Shown piece after piece: positions 20,701 to 29,597 of a stretch of DNA of 40,917 nt. Positions within the stretch are counted from its first letter, which is position 1. Each line of letters begins with the position of its first letter. A program made the position numbers and the translations under genes. The notes beneath the pieces were generated by a model. The model saw only the letters and a list, made by a program, of their open reading frames with translations, was not told the origin of the DNA and did no database searches. The stretch is from Prasinococcaceae sp. CCMP 1430 (lineage: Eukaryota; Prasinodermophyta; Palmophyllophyceae; Prasinococcales; Prasinococcaceae), in NCBI GenBank assembly GCA_013416795.1, contig RQSC01000027.1, forward strand, positions 145,338 to 186,254, written 5' to 3'.

Positions 20701-21490
20701 AGTCGCGTGCCCTCCAGAGTACGCGCATTACTACAGTGAGAAGCTAGTGTACGTGCCGAACTGCTACTTCGTCAACGACTACGCCCATCGTCACCGCGAC
20801 CTGCTTGAGCCTTCCTGCGGTCATGGGTGGACGCGCGCGATGGCCGGGCTGCCCGAGGGAGCGGTGGTGTACTACTGCGCCAACCAGCTGTACAAGATCG
20901 ATCCCGAGACTTTTGACACGTGGTGCAACATCTTGCGGAGGGTGCCGAACTCGGTGCTGTGGCTGCTGCGCTTCCCGCCCGCCGGTGAGATGCGGCTGCT
21001 CGCTCAGGCTGCCGCGCTTGGTGTTGACACCGAGCGCATCATCTTCACGGACGTGGCGGGCAAGGACGACCACATCCGACGCTCGAAACTCGCTGACGTG
21101 TTCCTAGACACGCCAGTGTACAACGCGCACACCACGGGCTGCGACGTGTTGTGGGCCGGTGTCCCCATTATCACTTACCCTGCAAAGAGGATGGCTTCGC
21201 GGGTTGCGGCGTCGCTGTGTTCGGCGGCGGGCTTCGGCGAAGAAATGGTGGTGTCCAGCATGAAGGAGTACGAAGAGCGCGCGGTGGAGCTTGGCAACTC
21301 GCCACAGCTGCTACGTGAGCTCCAGCAGCGGCTGAGCAAGGCCAGGCTAACGTGCGCGCTCTTTGACACCAAGCGATGGGTGCGCAACCTCGACAAGGCC
21401 CTCATGCACATGTGGGACATCTACGCGGATGGGGGAGAGCCCATGCCATTTGCTGTTGTCGAGGAGGACGAGGCCGCCGCCGCGCGGTAG
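17759..21490 (+). CDS. OGT: O-GlcNAc transferase, GT41 (SEC/OGT type)
   Basis: A single frame of 1243 aa, ATG at 17759, TAG at 21488. It transfers GlcNAc from UDP-GlcNAc to Ser/Thr of nuclear and cytosolic proteins. Residues 1-380 are Gln-, Pro-, Ala- and Val-rich and probably disordered. Tetratricopeptide repeats run from about 380 to 570 and 620 to 770, split by a Gly/Pro-rich insert (about 572-620). The catalytic lobes span about 850-1225. Landmarks: RVAYVSSDFGNHPLSHLMG with His869 (human OGT His498), LNGYTKGARNEIFALKPAP, VSYMGFPSTTGADYIDYL, NQLYKIDPETFDTWCNIL with Lys1046 (human Lys842), and HTTGCDVLWAGVPIITYP followed by ASRVAASL. VPNCYFVNDY and RVPNSVLWLLRFP match plant SECRET AGENT, so OGT activity is more likely than SPINDLY-type fucosylation. 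The C-terminus is acidic. Confidence 0.95.
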   Translation: MTLSPPLAQHYAADGTWHGGGDGAWGDTVSSTADLKRAVSLEGKLPAHEWAAAGGGAAAAPAFGGSHATLQLPQQQAAYSQGQHVVHQMHTAVWPQSLPQPQPLTQPQPLTQPLPQLQPLPQQQPPLAVAHVPSQEVHAHLPNQPHREARASALLAMPSHQQTQQQQMLPPQQLLLDEQSRSQPRPQQLPRLATQPTMLVPPAEAHARPDQHNAVPHHPQMHMHATGGVLTFNALGGVLPQTPGQAGTTVQPAQVATPALVSTPSHVVPQEYVAAPAQVVAPVQVATPVEAMPMQVAAMAPALAPAQASGAGWGYFPWQGYMTLQPRGYSTTHRSHPVSSLSAAHLPGSADMAVSLLQRPVGGAVHTSPVVHAPAAVGTGVQTEEEALQAELARCHTLYRGGSFTDCAWALMHLAGKWPGHPRVLLLLGAAYYQLRDFSACIAINQQLIQLEPTMAEAYLNMANALRDVGDLDLSLQYYLKTIALDPNYAAAYAHLAAAYVAKGSYSLALDCHRSALLLDPTLVDVHVSMGQLLRVQGLNEAAKECFSEALRLVPDHGLAWSSLTALNLEMSVEGGLEIAGPAVLGQAPIEPAFPGTQGGPGGASIATAAQPGGADSGQMAANAYWQLGNAYRSSHMLNEAVACYRQALAASPLDAPVLAALGGVLHLQGATADALACFSQATALDPANYVVGSEYASVLKDAGRVPESIAEYARVVATAPHIPELQANLASAYKDTGQNDMAIKYYMSALQLRPDFPSALANVVHSLQCVCDWRQRDLWFERLEVTTRHQISIGQTPAVQPFHAIAYPVSGELALKISERYAVGVQNAAATAAVQYKLSLPLPLQPPRKLQAGERLRVAYVSSDFGNHPLSHLMGSVFGLHDRSRFEVFCYALSPPDGTEWRARIESEAEHFLDVNAWTVTEIAARLSADRIHVAINLNGYTKGARNEIFALKPAPVQVSYMGFPSTTGADYIDYLVTDAVACPPEYAHYYSEKLVYVPNCYFVNDYAHRHRDLLEPSCGHGWTRAMAGLPEGAVVYYCANQLYKIDPETFDTWCNILRRVPNSVLWLLRFPPAGEMRLLAQAAALGVDTERIIFTDVAGKDDHIRRSKLADVFLDTPVYNAHTTGCDVLWAGVPIITYPAKRMASRVAASLCSAAGFGEEMVVSSMKEYEERAVELGNSPQLLRELQQRLSKARLTCALFDTKRWVRNLDKALMHMWDIYADGGEPMPFAVVEEDEAAAAR
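18040..18140 (+). repeat. CAG/CCG-rich in-frame repeat in OGT
   Basis: A trinucleotide-rich block encoding repeated PQPLTQ-like units in the disordered N-terminal part of OGT. It is likely length-variable between strains. Confidence 0.75.
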
Positions 21491-21760
21491 TAGCTCAGAG
21501 GGGGCGTGCATGCGTGTACTGCGCTCGTATTGGCGGGGCGCGCTGCCATCGACACAACGCTACGTCGCGCCCTGTGTTTGTCACGGGCGCGGCGGCACAC
21601 AGTCAATAACTCTTTTTTTCACGAATTGGTTCACCGTGGTGGTGGTCAACTTGGTGGTAAGGCTTGGCGTCGTGCATGCGGTCTTTGCGTGCCATCCCCT
21701 GCGAACATCGGCGCGCACGCGTCCGCTTGTGGCCGCAGACCGTGTCGATAGCCGTCCGCG
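21491..21760. other. Convergent spacer, OGT / sulfotransferase-like
   Basis: A 270-nt gap. It contains a T-rich stretch near 21605-21625 (CAATAACTC then T8), the main AT-rich element available for 3' end formation. No gene seen. Confidence 0.4.
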
Positions 21761-23476
21761 CTACTGGTGTTGCGTCACTTCTCGGTCGCTTCTTGGATCC
21801 CCAGGCGTAACGAGCGCAACCAGTCGAGCATCGTCTGAGTCCAGCAGCGCTTTTTTCACCTCCGCGAAGTTGGAAACGACGTCAGCGAGCTCCTTGCGCT
21901 TGAGCTGGCCCACGTTGCCCCCCACGAACACGTGGTCGTGCCTGCTACCCTCTGGTGCCTCCGGGCCGCCCTCGCGAATGATGCGTTCAATTTTGGTATC
22001 GTTCGCAGTGACTCCCCATGAGTTCAGAAAGATGGCCCAAGCGCGAACGCTCGCTGCGACCTTGTCCTCTCCGTCGGGTGCGTACTCGAACGAGTCCAGG
22101 CTCTCGGCGCTGAGTGTAGCGAAGCTGCGCCCGTACGCGGACGCGAGCATGCTCTCCTTTCGCTCGATGTTGTAGAGCTCGGTGCGCATGCGCTCCACGA
22201 GAGCGCTCGGTTCGAGGTAAATCTTGACCTTCCTCTCACGCACCTCGTAGCGCTGTCTGAGGAAACGCTTGCCTTCGTCCTCTCCGGGGAGGAGTGTCCA
22301 CGAATTGCAGCGAAGGTGCTCGCCGTCTTCGTCGACCATGTGGAACCGACCAGCCTCTTCGACGAAGCAGTCTGTGGTGTCGTTACGGGGGGAAGGGGGG
22401 GGGGGGGGCGTCAGCGGCTCCAGCACGAACACAGCACGGCCCCCTTCAATTGGGGTGGCCGAAGTGCGCGCGCGTACTAGTGCACTGCCTTCGCACCGAA
22501 AGCGCAGGCGACGACGATTGACGCGAGGCACACTCACCGTGAATCTGGCACGACAGTCTCTCCAGCGGGTTGCGATACACGTTGACGACTCTGGTGTGGT
22601 TGGCGGCCCAGTCGTTGAAAAACGCCTGCGCCATTGCATGCGGCATCACTCGCTGGTCCTCGACCGTGAACTTCGCGATGTAGTGCTTGCCGCGGTTGCG
22701 TGCCTATGCAGGGCGGCGTTTACACACGGCGTCGAGCACATTTAAGCGAGCATCAAGCACGGCGCCAGAGATGTCGCGAGCATGCACACGTCGCGCGCGG
22801 CGGTGTGTGGAATTCGGGCGGTGCGTGTGACGAACGCAAACGCAAAAAGGCGCGCACCGTGCGTCAGACGCGTACGCGCGTGCTGATTCTGCGACGCCGC
22901 GCCAGGGACTCGCAAGGCGCGCCGCGTTTCACGCACGGTGTTGACGTCGTCTGCTATGATTTTCCCCGGCGCCACCTGGCGGTCCCACGGCGCCTCCTTT
23001 GCATTCCACATGCCCTTGTGTGGTTGCAGTTTGCCGATGGTGCGCCAGCGCACTTCCTTGATACGCTCGGAGAATCCGTCCTGAAACTTCACCCCGTGCG
23101 CCGTGAGCAGCGCGCGCGCCATCTGATCCACGTACGTCGATCCCGAGCAGTCCTCCATGAAAAGCAAGAGGCTGTCGTGCGGCTTCCAGGTGTCCCACCA
23201 TGCCTTCTCTTCATTGCCGCCGCCCCCGGCGAGCCTGCGCGCCTTTGACACGCGGCTGCTGCGCGCCCAGATGCGCGAGAGCGCGTCGCCCAGAAAGCCA
23301 GCGTTGGCGCTCTGCACGGCAAATGCGCACGCGCACAGCGACGCCCACAGCGCCAGCCACAGCCTCAGTCCCGCCCACGGCTGTGCGGAAAACAGCCCGC
23401 ATGGTGATCTAACGCCTCGGCGACGCCGACCCAGTCCGTGCGGCGCCCCCAGCGCTCGCGACGAGGCGAGGGCCAT
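21761..23476 (-). CDS. Sulfotransferase-like type II membrane protein
   Basis: Three exons: 23476-22937, 22703-22538 and 22371-21761 (TAG), 438 aa. Introns of 233 and 166 nt use donors GTGCGT and GTGAGT and acceptors CATAG and CACAG; the spliced frame is unbroken. A short basic N-terminus and one hydrophobic segment (about 37-56, LRLWLALWASLCACAFAV) suggest a Golgi type II protein. LLFMEDCSGSTYVDQ (SGST at 111-114) fits the loop that binds the 5'-phosphosulfate of PAPS, although the usual basic residue before SGST is replaced by Cys. TRVVNVYRNPLERLSCQIH (about 218-235) fits the 3'-phosphate site (R...S). These features support PAPS-dependent transfer of sulfate to a glycan or secreted protein, but the C-terminal half is unfamiliar and the assignment rests on two motifs. 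Intron 2 contains a run of 14 C on the coding strand. Confidence 0.68.
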
Positions 23477-24470
23477 CCTGCTGTGCGACGCGCGCGCCCC
23501 TTCAGCCGCTGCACGCCGTGCAACGACAATCCTGGCGAAGGCTACGGCAGTAACCTCACCAGCGGGCTGCGGTGCGCGCCCTCGCCTGCACAGGTGACGA
23601 ATAGCGCACTACGGTAGCAGGCACCGGAAAACAGTCAACGCCCCCGAATTGCGCAGCAGCCAGCCACAAATGGCGCGCCGCGGCGCTCGCAGGCCCCCCT
23701 CCCCCCCTCCCTCTTCGTCGCGCGGCGTGGGCGGGGGGCGACAGGCGCTGGCGGCGGCGCACTTGGCGGCGCAGCCCTGCGGCGCTGCGGCGGCGGCCTG
23801 TCTGGCTCCCGCGCGCCGCCAACACCCCGTGCTGCTCGCACGGCGCGCGCGCGGTGTGGCGCACCGCAAAAGTGAAAAGCGCGCGTGCTCAACCACGGAC
23901 CATCGATCGCCGGTGCGGCCGAGAAGCAGGCCGCGCGCGCGCGCGCCCCCCCCTCCCCCCCTTCCCCCCCCCCCTCCGCGGCGTGCGGGGCGCGGCGCTC
24001 TGGCACGCATGCACCGCGCGCGCGCGCGCGCGCGGGGCGCTGCCGCGCCCGTGGCGACGCGCAAACTCCAATACAGTGACGACGTGCCGAAGTCGGATGT
24101 TGAGTACCGATGCTACCTGACCAGCCTCAGGATGGTAAGGTACCAGGTACCACACAGTACGTACATTCGTTTGCCTGCGCGGAAGAAGGGCGTGTCGGAC
24201 CTGCGAGGGCACTGGTACTGACTGGCGGGGTGCCCCAGCCAGTGCGTCAGCCAGTCAGTACGGCGTCCTGCCGGGCGAAGCACCGGGGTTGAGGTTGCGC
24301 AGTGTATTTGGGGATTTAGTGGAGGGTTTATCATTGATGCCCCGGCCGGCGGCCCCCGGGGCCGAGAACTGCAAGGCGTGGGCTCCTGCGAATGGGGATG
24401 GGGCGCCGGCGCAAGGGCTCTCGCGGCGGGGGCGGGCACATCTGTTAAAAGATAACGCAGGTGTCCTAAG
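23477..24470. promoter_or_regulatory. Divergent spacer, sulfotransferase-like / APX-R
   Basis: About 1 kb. It should contain the sulfotransferase promoter and the missing first exon or exons of the peroxidase gene. Long open frames across 23650-24220 have GC-biased composition and no recognisable similarity. A C-rich tract (23945-23985), a GC-alternating run (24012-24036) and an 11-bp inverted repeat (24216-24260) are present. A candidate transit-peptide start is the ATG at 23670 (MARRGARRPPSPPPSSSRG), but I cannot link it by splicing. Confidence 0.35.
24216..24260. repeat. 11-bp perfect inverted repeat
   Basis: TACTGACTGGC at 24216-24226 is exactly complementary to GCCAGTCAGTA at 24250-24260, with 23 nt between, themselves containing a small GGGG/CCCC hairpin. 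It lies in the spacer upstream of the peroxidase exons. Confidence 0.8.
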
Positions 24471-25559
24471 ATGAGCTCAACGAGAACAGTCCGCGGCGTG
24501 AGGCGCTGCTGGGCGCGGCGACGGCGGCGGCGCTCGCGCTCGCCGGAGGTGCGTGACTCTGCGATCGTGCGCTCGCGGGTGCGCGTGCCAAGCGTGCGTC
24601 GCTGACGGCGCGTTGCGCGCAGGGTCATCGGCGCCGCGTGCGGGCGCGTCTGCGGCGCGCTTTGGCGAGGATGACGAGGTGGCTGCCGCGCTGCGCGCTG
24701 CGTTCATCGCAGAGGTCGGTGGCAGCAAGGGCAAGTGGCCCGGCCAGCTGCGGCTAATCTTTCATGACGCGGGTACGTACGATCGCGAGACGAAGACGGG
24801 TGGGCCCAATGGCAGCATCGCATTCGAGCTGGACCGACCTGAGAGCAAGGTGTGTTTTGTGCCGGCTGCTGTCAGCGCCCGAGCAGGCGCACGCACGTGG
24901 CGCTGACGTCCCATCGCGTCTCCTCCGCCTCCTCAGGGACTCAAACCTGCGGTGCGCCTGTGCCGAGCAGCGCGGGCGCGCGCTGCGGCCGAGCTCGGCG
25001 TACCGGAGGAAAGTATTTCCCTCGCCGACAGCGTGGTCGCTGGCGCGGCGGCGGCAGTGTCTGCTACCGGCGGGCCGTTCATCGGCGTGCGCTCCGGAAG
25101 GTACGAAGTGCGCAGCGCGCACTCCAGCGCCTTGCATGCGGTGCTGCTCGTGCTCTGACGCTATCGCTCGGATTTGCTAGGCTTGACGCTACTGCGGCCG
25201 ACCCTGCGGATCGCATGCCGCCTGAGACGCTCGAACTCTCAGCCCTGCGCGCCGACTTCGCTGAGCGTGGCTTCTCCGTGCGCGAGCTCGTGGCCCTCTC
25301 CGGGGCGCACACGCTTGGATCAAAGGGATTCGGCGACCCCACCACTTTCTCCAACGAGTACTACACCTATCTGCTGCGCAAGCCATGGGAGAACAACGAC
25401 ATGGGCGCAATGATCGGCCTGCCAACGGACCGTGCGCTGGTGTCGGGCGAGGACACGCTGGCGGAAGTGCGACGGTACGCATCTGACGAGGCCGCTTTCT
25501 TCGCAGACTTCGCCGCGGCATTCAACCGGCTCGCTGAGGAGGGCGCTGTCAGGGCTTGA
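24471..25559 (+). CDS. APXR: APX-R type heme peroxidase, 5' end incomplete
   Basis: Exons seen: 24471-24548 (first junction uncertain), 24623-24849, 24937-25100 and 25181-25559 (TGA); introns of 74, 87 and 80 nt with donors GTGCGT, GTGTGT and GTACGA. Splicing gives [18 protein letters not shown] and [10 protein letters not shown] without a frame break. It is a class I peroxidase: distal [12 protein letters not shown] (Arg, Phe in place of Trp, His), [15 protein letters not shown], proximal [21 protein letters not shown], and the LPTD Asp. The sequence follows plant APX-R (Arabidopsis APX6), which replaces the distal Trp and lacks the classical ascorbate-site residues, so the electron donor is uncertain. 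The first visible coding reads [20 protein letters not shown], a twin-arginine and hydrophobic stretch typical of a thylakoid-lumen signal. An in-frame TAA at 24467-24469 shows that an upstream exon exists; I could not identify it. Confidence 0.85.
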
Positions 25560-26222
25560 TTGTGGCGGCCGTCGCCAAACGTCGCGCGTGTGCGCGTGCG
25601 CGGGTGCCTCATTGGACACCGAGCGACATGTGGCACTGCTGGATCACGAAAGGCCGCACGCGTTGGACCACCCTTCCCGCAGCTTGGCGACTTCCGAAGG
25701 CGAGGCCACGGACATCTGGCTGCGACGGCGTTGAGGCGTGAATGTGCACGGCGCGCGCAGCTGAATGTCAGAACGAATCGAATTCTCTCGCAGGTCGCTT
25801 GCACACGCCACGCCGCGCGCACGCGCAGCGGCGCAGCGTGCAGTGCGCAACGCACAGCTTCTCGTGCGTCTCGCAGGGACTGCATCGAGCACGCGCAGTC
25901 TCGGCAGCGCGCGTGAGAGATGACGCCGATCCGCCGCTCAGGAGAGGCAGAGCTCACAGCGCCAACTTTGGGTCCCTCTCGACAAGCCATGAGGATCGGC
26001 CATGAGGATCCAAGCCAGGCCTTCGCAAACGAGAGCATCGTTATTTTTTCCTTGTTGGCTGCGCGATGTTCGCTGTCATGGCGGATCTTGTCATGGCCAC
26101 CGTCCGGGGCGGGGCAGGACGGGCGGGCAGGCGCGGGGGCACCCGCCAGCGCCACACGCGCGCCTCGCGCGCCTGCCCGACCGATCCCGCCCGACGTTGC
26201 TGATTGGCCGCCGCCGGTGACC
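25560..26222. other. Spacer between APX-R and MTNA-MTNK fusion gene
   Basis: A 663-nt gap between two plus-strand genes, holding the 3' UTR of the first and the promoter of the second. A T-rich patch lies at 26040-26052 (TTATTTTTTCC). Open frames on both strands look like GC-driven shadows; no gene is supported. Confidence 0.4.
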
Positions 26223-28925
26223 ATGCCGCCCGCCGAGTCGGCGAGCCTCGAGGCGATCCGCTACTCGCGCGGCGCGCTCGCGCTCCTCGACCAGCGACTG
26301 CTGCCGGCGGTCACCGAGTACGCGCAGGTCGCCGACGCCGGCGCGGGGCACGACGCCATCAAAGCGATGCTCGTCCGCGGCGCGCCCGCGATCGCCATCG
26401 CAGGCGCCCTCTCGCTCGCGGTCGAGCTCGTCGCGCACGGATGGGTGCGTGCTTTCGGCGCTCATAGTACTGGCGGAGGTGATGGCCCGCGAACGCGATC
26501 TGACCCGCTCGGACGTCCCACCCGCACCACGCCTCGCTGCCCCCGCGGCGCGGCGCGCACATCCCCTCGTTTCGCGCGCAATCGCGCGCTCGAGCGCAGA
26601 CGGACAAGGCCAACGCTTCTGGCTCCGAGGCAGCGGCGCACATCCGCGAGCGTCTTGCTCACCTCGTGGCCTCGCGCCCGACCGCAGTGAACATGCGCGA
26701 GGCGGCCGAGCGGCTCGGTGCGCTTGCCGATGGCGCGGCTGCCAGTGGCAAGAGTGCTGCCGCCGTCGCAGAGGCATACGTCTCTGCCGCAGAGGCGATG
26801 CTCGGCGAGGACGTGGCGTCCAACCGCGCGCTGGGCGCGCATGGCGCCGACGCGATGCTCCGTGCTGCGCTTGGCGACGCCCCCGCCGAGGGCGCGCAGA
26901 TCGGCGTGATGACCATCTGCAACACCGGCAGCCTGGCGACGGCCGGTTACGGCACGGCACTTGGCTGCATCCGTGCGCTGCATGAGCGTGGCATGCTGAA
27001 GCGCGTGTACGCGTGCGAAACGCGACCGTACAACCAGGGCGGCCGCCTGACGGCGTACGAGATCGTTGCCGACGGCCTGCCTGGCACGCTGATCGCCGAC
27101 AGCGCGGCGGCCGCCATGATGGCCAGCGGCAAAGTGCAGGCCGTGGTCGTCGGCGCCGACAGAGTGGCTGCCAATGGCGACACGGCCAACAAGATCGGCA
27201 CCTACGCGCTGGCGGTCGCCGCGCACCACCATGGTATCCCATTCTTCGTGGCAGCGCCGACGACCACTCTCGATCCAACCACGCCAACCGGCGCCGACAT
27301 CGTCATAGAGGAGCGCTCGGCGGACGAGCTGCTGCGCACGCGCGGCGGCGAGGCGCTCGCGCCTGAGGGCATCGATGTTTGGAATCCGGCGTTCGACGTG
27401 GCGCCCGCTGCCCTTATCGCTGGCATCGTCACTGAGCGCGGCGTCGCCGCGCGTGCGCCGGGCGCGGCCGCGATTGATGTCGCGGGCTTCGTCCGTGCTG
27501 ACGCCAAAGCCGTCGGCGAGGTGGAGCACGCCGGCCCGCGCGGCCCCCCGGGCTTTCGCACGCTGGACGCCTCCTCCATGCTCGAGTACGTCGCGGGCAT
27601 CCCCGAGGCCGTGGCGACGCTGGGTGGCAGCGCTGCCGACTGGGAGTGCCACGAGGTGGCTGACTCGCAAGGGGACGAGGAGGCTGCTGCCGGAAACGTC
27701 AACTTCGTGTACTTCGTGACTGGCCCCGCAGGGAAGGTGGTCGTCAAGCAGGCGCTACCATACGTTCGCTGCGTGGGCGAGAGCTGGCCGCTCTCGCCGC
27801 GCCGGGCCACTTTCGAGGCACGCGCCCTTGAGACGCACGGCGCCCTGTGCCCCGCACACGTGCCGCGCGTCTTCCTGCACGACGAGGTGCGAGCGCGTGC
27901 CGAGCGTATGCACTCGCCTAGTTGCTGCCCCTCGCAGTCGAAGCTGCCCGTGCGGTGTGCTGACATTCTCGTGTGCGCATTCCCTGTTGCAGGTAATGGC
28001 TACTATCGTCATGGAGTACATCAAGCCACCGTGCACGATACTCCGTGGCCAGCTGGTCAAGGGCGCCACTTTCGATGGGTTGGCCGATCATTGCGCACAG
28101 TACCTCGCCACTACACTTTTTGGCACGTCACTGCTCGCGTTGACCACCGAGGAGCATAAGGCGAAGCTTGCCTTCTGGAGTGGCAACGTTGAGATGTGCC
28201 AGCTCACCGAGCAGGTGATCTTCACCGAGCCTTATGAGACCGCCGACAACAACAGGTGGACGCCCGGGCTGGACGACCTGGCGGCATCGCTTCGCGATGA
28301 TGCAGAGCTCAAGGCCGCCGTCACGGCTTTCAAGGCAAAGTTCTGCTCGTCGACGGAGGCGCTGCTGCACGGCGACCTGCACACCGGCTCCATCATGGCG
28401 GAAGCCGGCAAGACGATGGTTATCGATCCGGAGTTCGCTTTTTACGGCCCCATGGGCTTTGACATCGGCGCGCTGCTCGCCAACCTGCTGCTCGCGTACT
28501 TTGCCTCCGACGGCCTGGCGGGCGACCGCGAGGCGCAGCGCGCATGGCTGCTAGACACCATCGCCGGCGTATGGACGGGCTTCAAGGGGCGCTTCGTCAG
28601 TCTGTGGACTGATGCGGTGAAGACCAAGGGGCGTGCGGGCGACCTCTGCCGCGCAGCCTTCGTGGAGCACGGCGCGCGCACGCTGGAGGCGCAACAGCAC
28701 ACATACATGCAGCGACTGCTTGCGGACTCGCTAGGCTTTGCAGGTTGCAAGATGATCCGCCGCATCGTTGGAATCGCGCACGTCGCTGATATGGAGGAGA
28801 TCGCCGACGATGGCGTGCGGGCCAAATGCGAGCGGCGCGCGGTCGGCCTGGCCCGCCGCATGGTCACGGGCGACTTCGGAAGCGTCGAGGCGCTCCTCGA
28901 GGAGGCCAAGGCCGCGCGAGCGTGA
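26223..28925 (+). CDS. MTNAK: Fused MTR-1-P isomerase and MTR kinase
   Basis: Exons 26223-26444, 26600-27886 and 27993-28925 (TGA), 813 aa. Introns of 155 and 106 nt have donors GTGCGT and GTGCGA and acceptors GCGCAG and TTGCAG, both phase 0. The N-terminal half (about 1-357) is Mtn[45 protein letters not shown] with catalytic Cys181, and [19 protein letters not shown] with Asp261. After a linker of some 35 residues the C-terminal half (about 395-813) is Mtn[33 protein letters not shown] with Asp631, and [17 protein letters not shown] with Asp648/Glu650, spaced as in bacterial MtnK. The kinase makes methylthioribose 1-phosphate, which the isomerase turns into methylthioribulose 1-phosphate, so one chain runs two consecutive steps of methionine salvage, domain order reversed. 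The second intron lies inside the kinase part, so this is one gene, not adjacent genes. Cytosolic location is likely. Confidence 0.95.
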
Positions 28926-29008
28926 GGAGATTGGCGAGGCGGTTGCCAGGGCTGCGCTTGCCTCGCGTCGCCGCATGTGTAGGACCCAACCCTCGAACTT
29001 GCCGCAGC

Positions 29009-29039
29009 CCGTTTCGAATGCGCGCGTCGTTCGAAACGG
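29009..29039. repeat. 10-bp inverted repeat
   Basis: CCGTTTCGAA (29009-29018) pairs with TTCGAAACGG (29030-29039) around an 11-nt centre. It lies about 85 nt after the MTNA-MTNK stop and could act in 3' end formation or as a protein-binding site. Confidence 0.8.
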
Positions 29040-29140
29040 CACGCCGCGCACGCGCTTGCGTTTTGACGTCAAGCGAAGCTGCACAGCCCCAAACAAAACA
29101 CCAGCACATCCTCTATCGAGTGCACGCTGCCACCCGCCGA

Positions 29141-29165
29141 ATTCGATTCGATTCAATTCAATTCA
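29141..29165 (+). repeat. (ATTCR)5 pentanucleotide array
   Basis: Five tandem units: ATTCG twice and ATTCA three times. A short AT-rich island in GC-rich DNA about 430 nt before the ATR start. Confidence 0.85.
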
Positions 29166-29597
29166 CAGCTCCCGGGCGGACGCCACGGACCATCACGCGA
29201 CGTGGCTGTGCTCTGGGGCCGGGCCGCGCATTTCGCGCCGGCCTTGCGTTTTGGACGCCGCGCGACAGGCGGCCGGCGGCGGCGGCGAGGAGGGCACCCA
29301 GCATCCGAATCGCGCGCGCGCGCGCGGGGTGAGCATTTTCCGGCCGGCGGTTTCGTGTCTCGGTTCCGCGCTTTGGCTGCGACCGCGGTGGGGGGCCTCG
29401 CGCCCGCGCAGAGGCTAGGAGGGGGGGGAGGAGGGCAGGGGAGGGGCACACCGCGCGCGGTGCGCGCGGTGCGCGCGGTGCGGCAGCGGGAGGAACGCTG
29501 GCGCCGCGCCGCGCCGCGTTCGTAGGCGCCGCGGCCGCCTTGCAGCCGCTCCGCCGCTGGAGGGCCGCGCGGCGCGCCGGCGCTGGACGCGCGGGCG

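Larger units (their letters stand above)
28926..29597. promoter_or_regulatory. Spacer upstream of ATR
   Basis: A 672-nt gap between the fusion gene and ATR. It contains a 10-bp inverted repeat (29009-29039), the palindrome TGACGTCA (29064-29071), which matches a bZIP/CRE-type site, and a pentanucleotide array (29141-29165). Beyond these it is GC-rich without a recognisable gene. Confidence 0.4.

Noticed and set aside
22395-22408. G14 run as a regulatory quadruplex
   Set aside because: It is the C-rich part of intron 2 of the sulfotransferase-like gene upstream of its acceptor, which is sufficient explanation.
23649-24221. 190-codon plus-strand frame upstream of the peroxidase
   Set aside because: Arg/Pro/Ala-rich with no domain. 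Part of it might be a transit-peptide exon of the peroxidase, but I found no splice link, so it is not called as a gene.
25560-26222. Possible tRNA or small gene between APX-R and the fusion gene
   Set aside because: I looked for a cloverleaf and for protein similarity and found neither; a covariance-model scan would be decisive.
26462-27670. 402-codon antisense frame inside the MTNA-MTNK gene
   Set aside because: No similarity to any family I know; the plus strand encodes conserved isomerase and kinase motifs.
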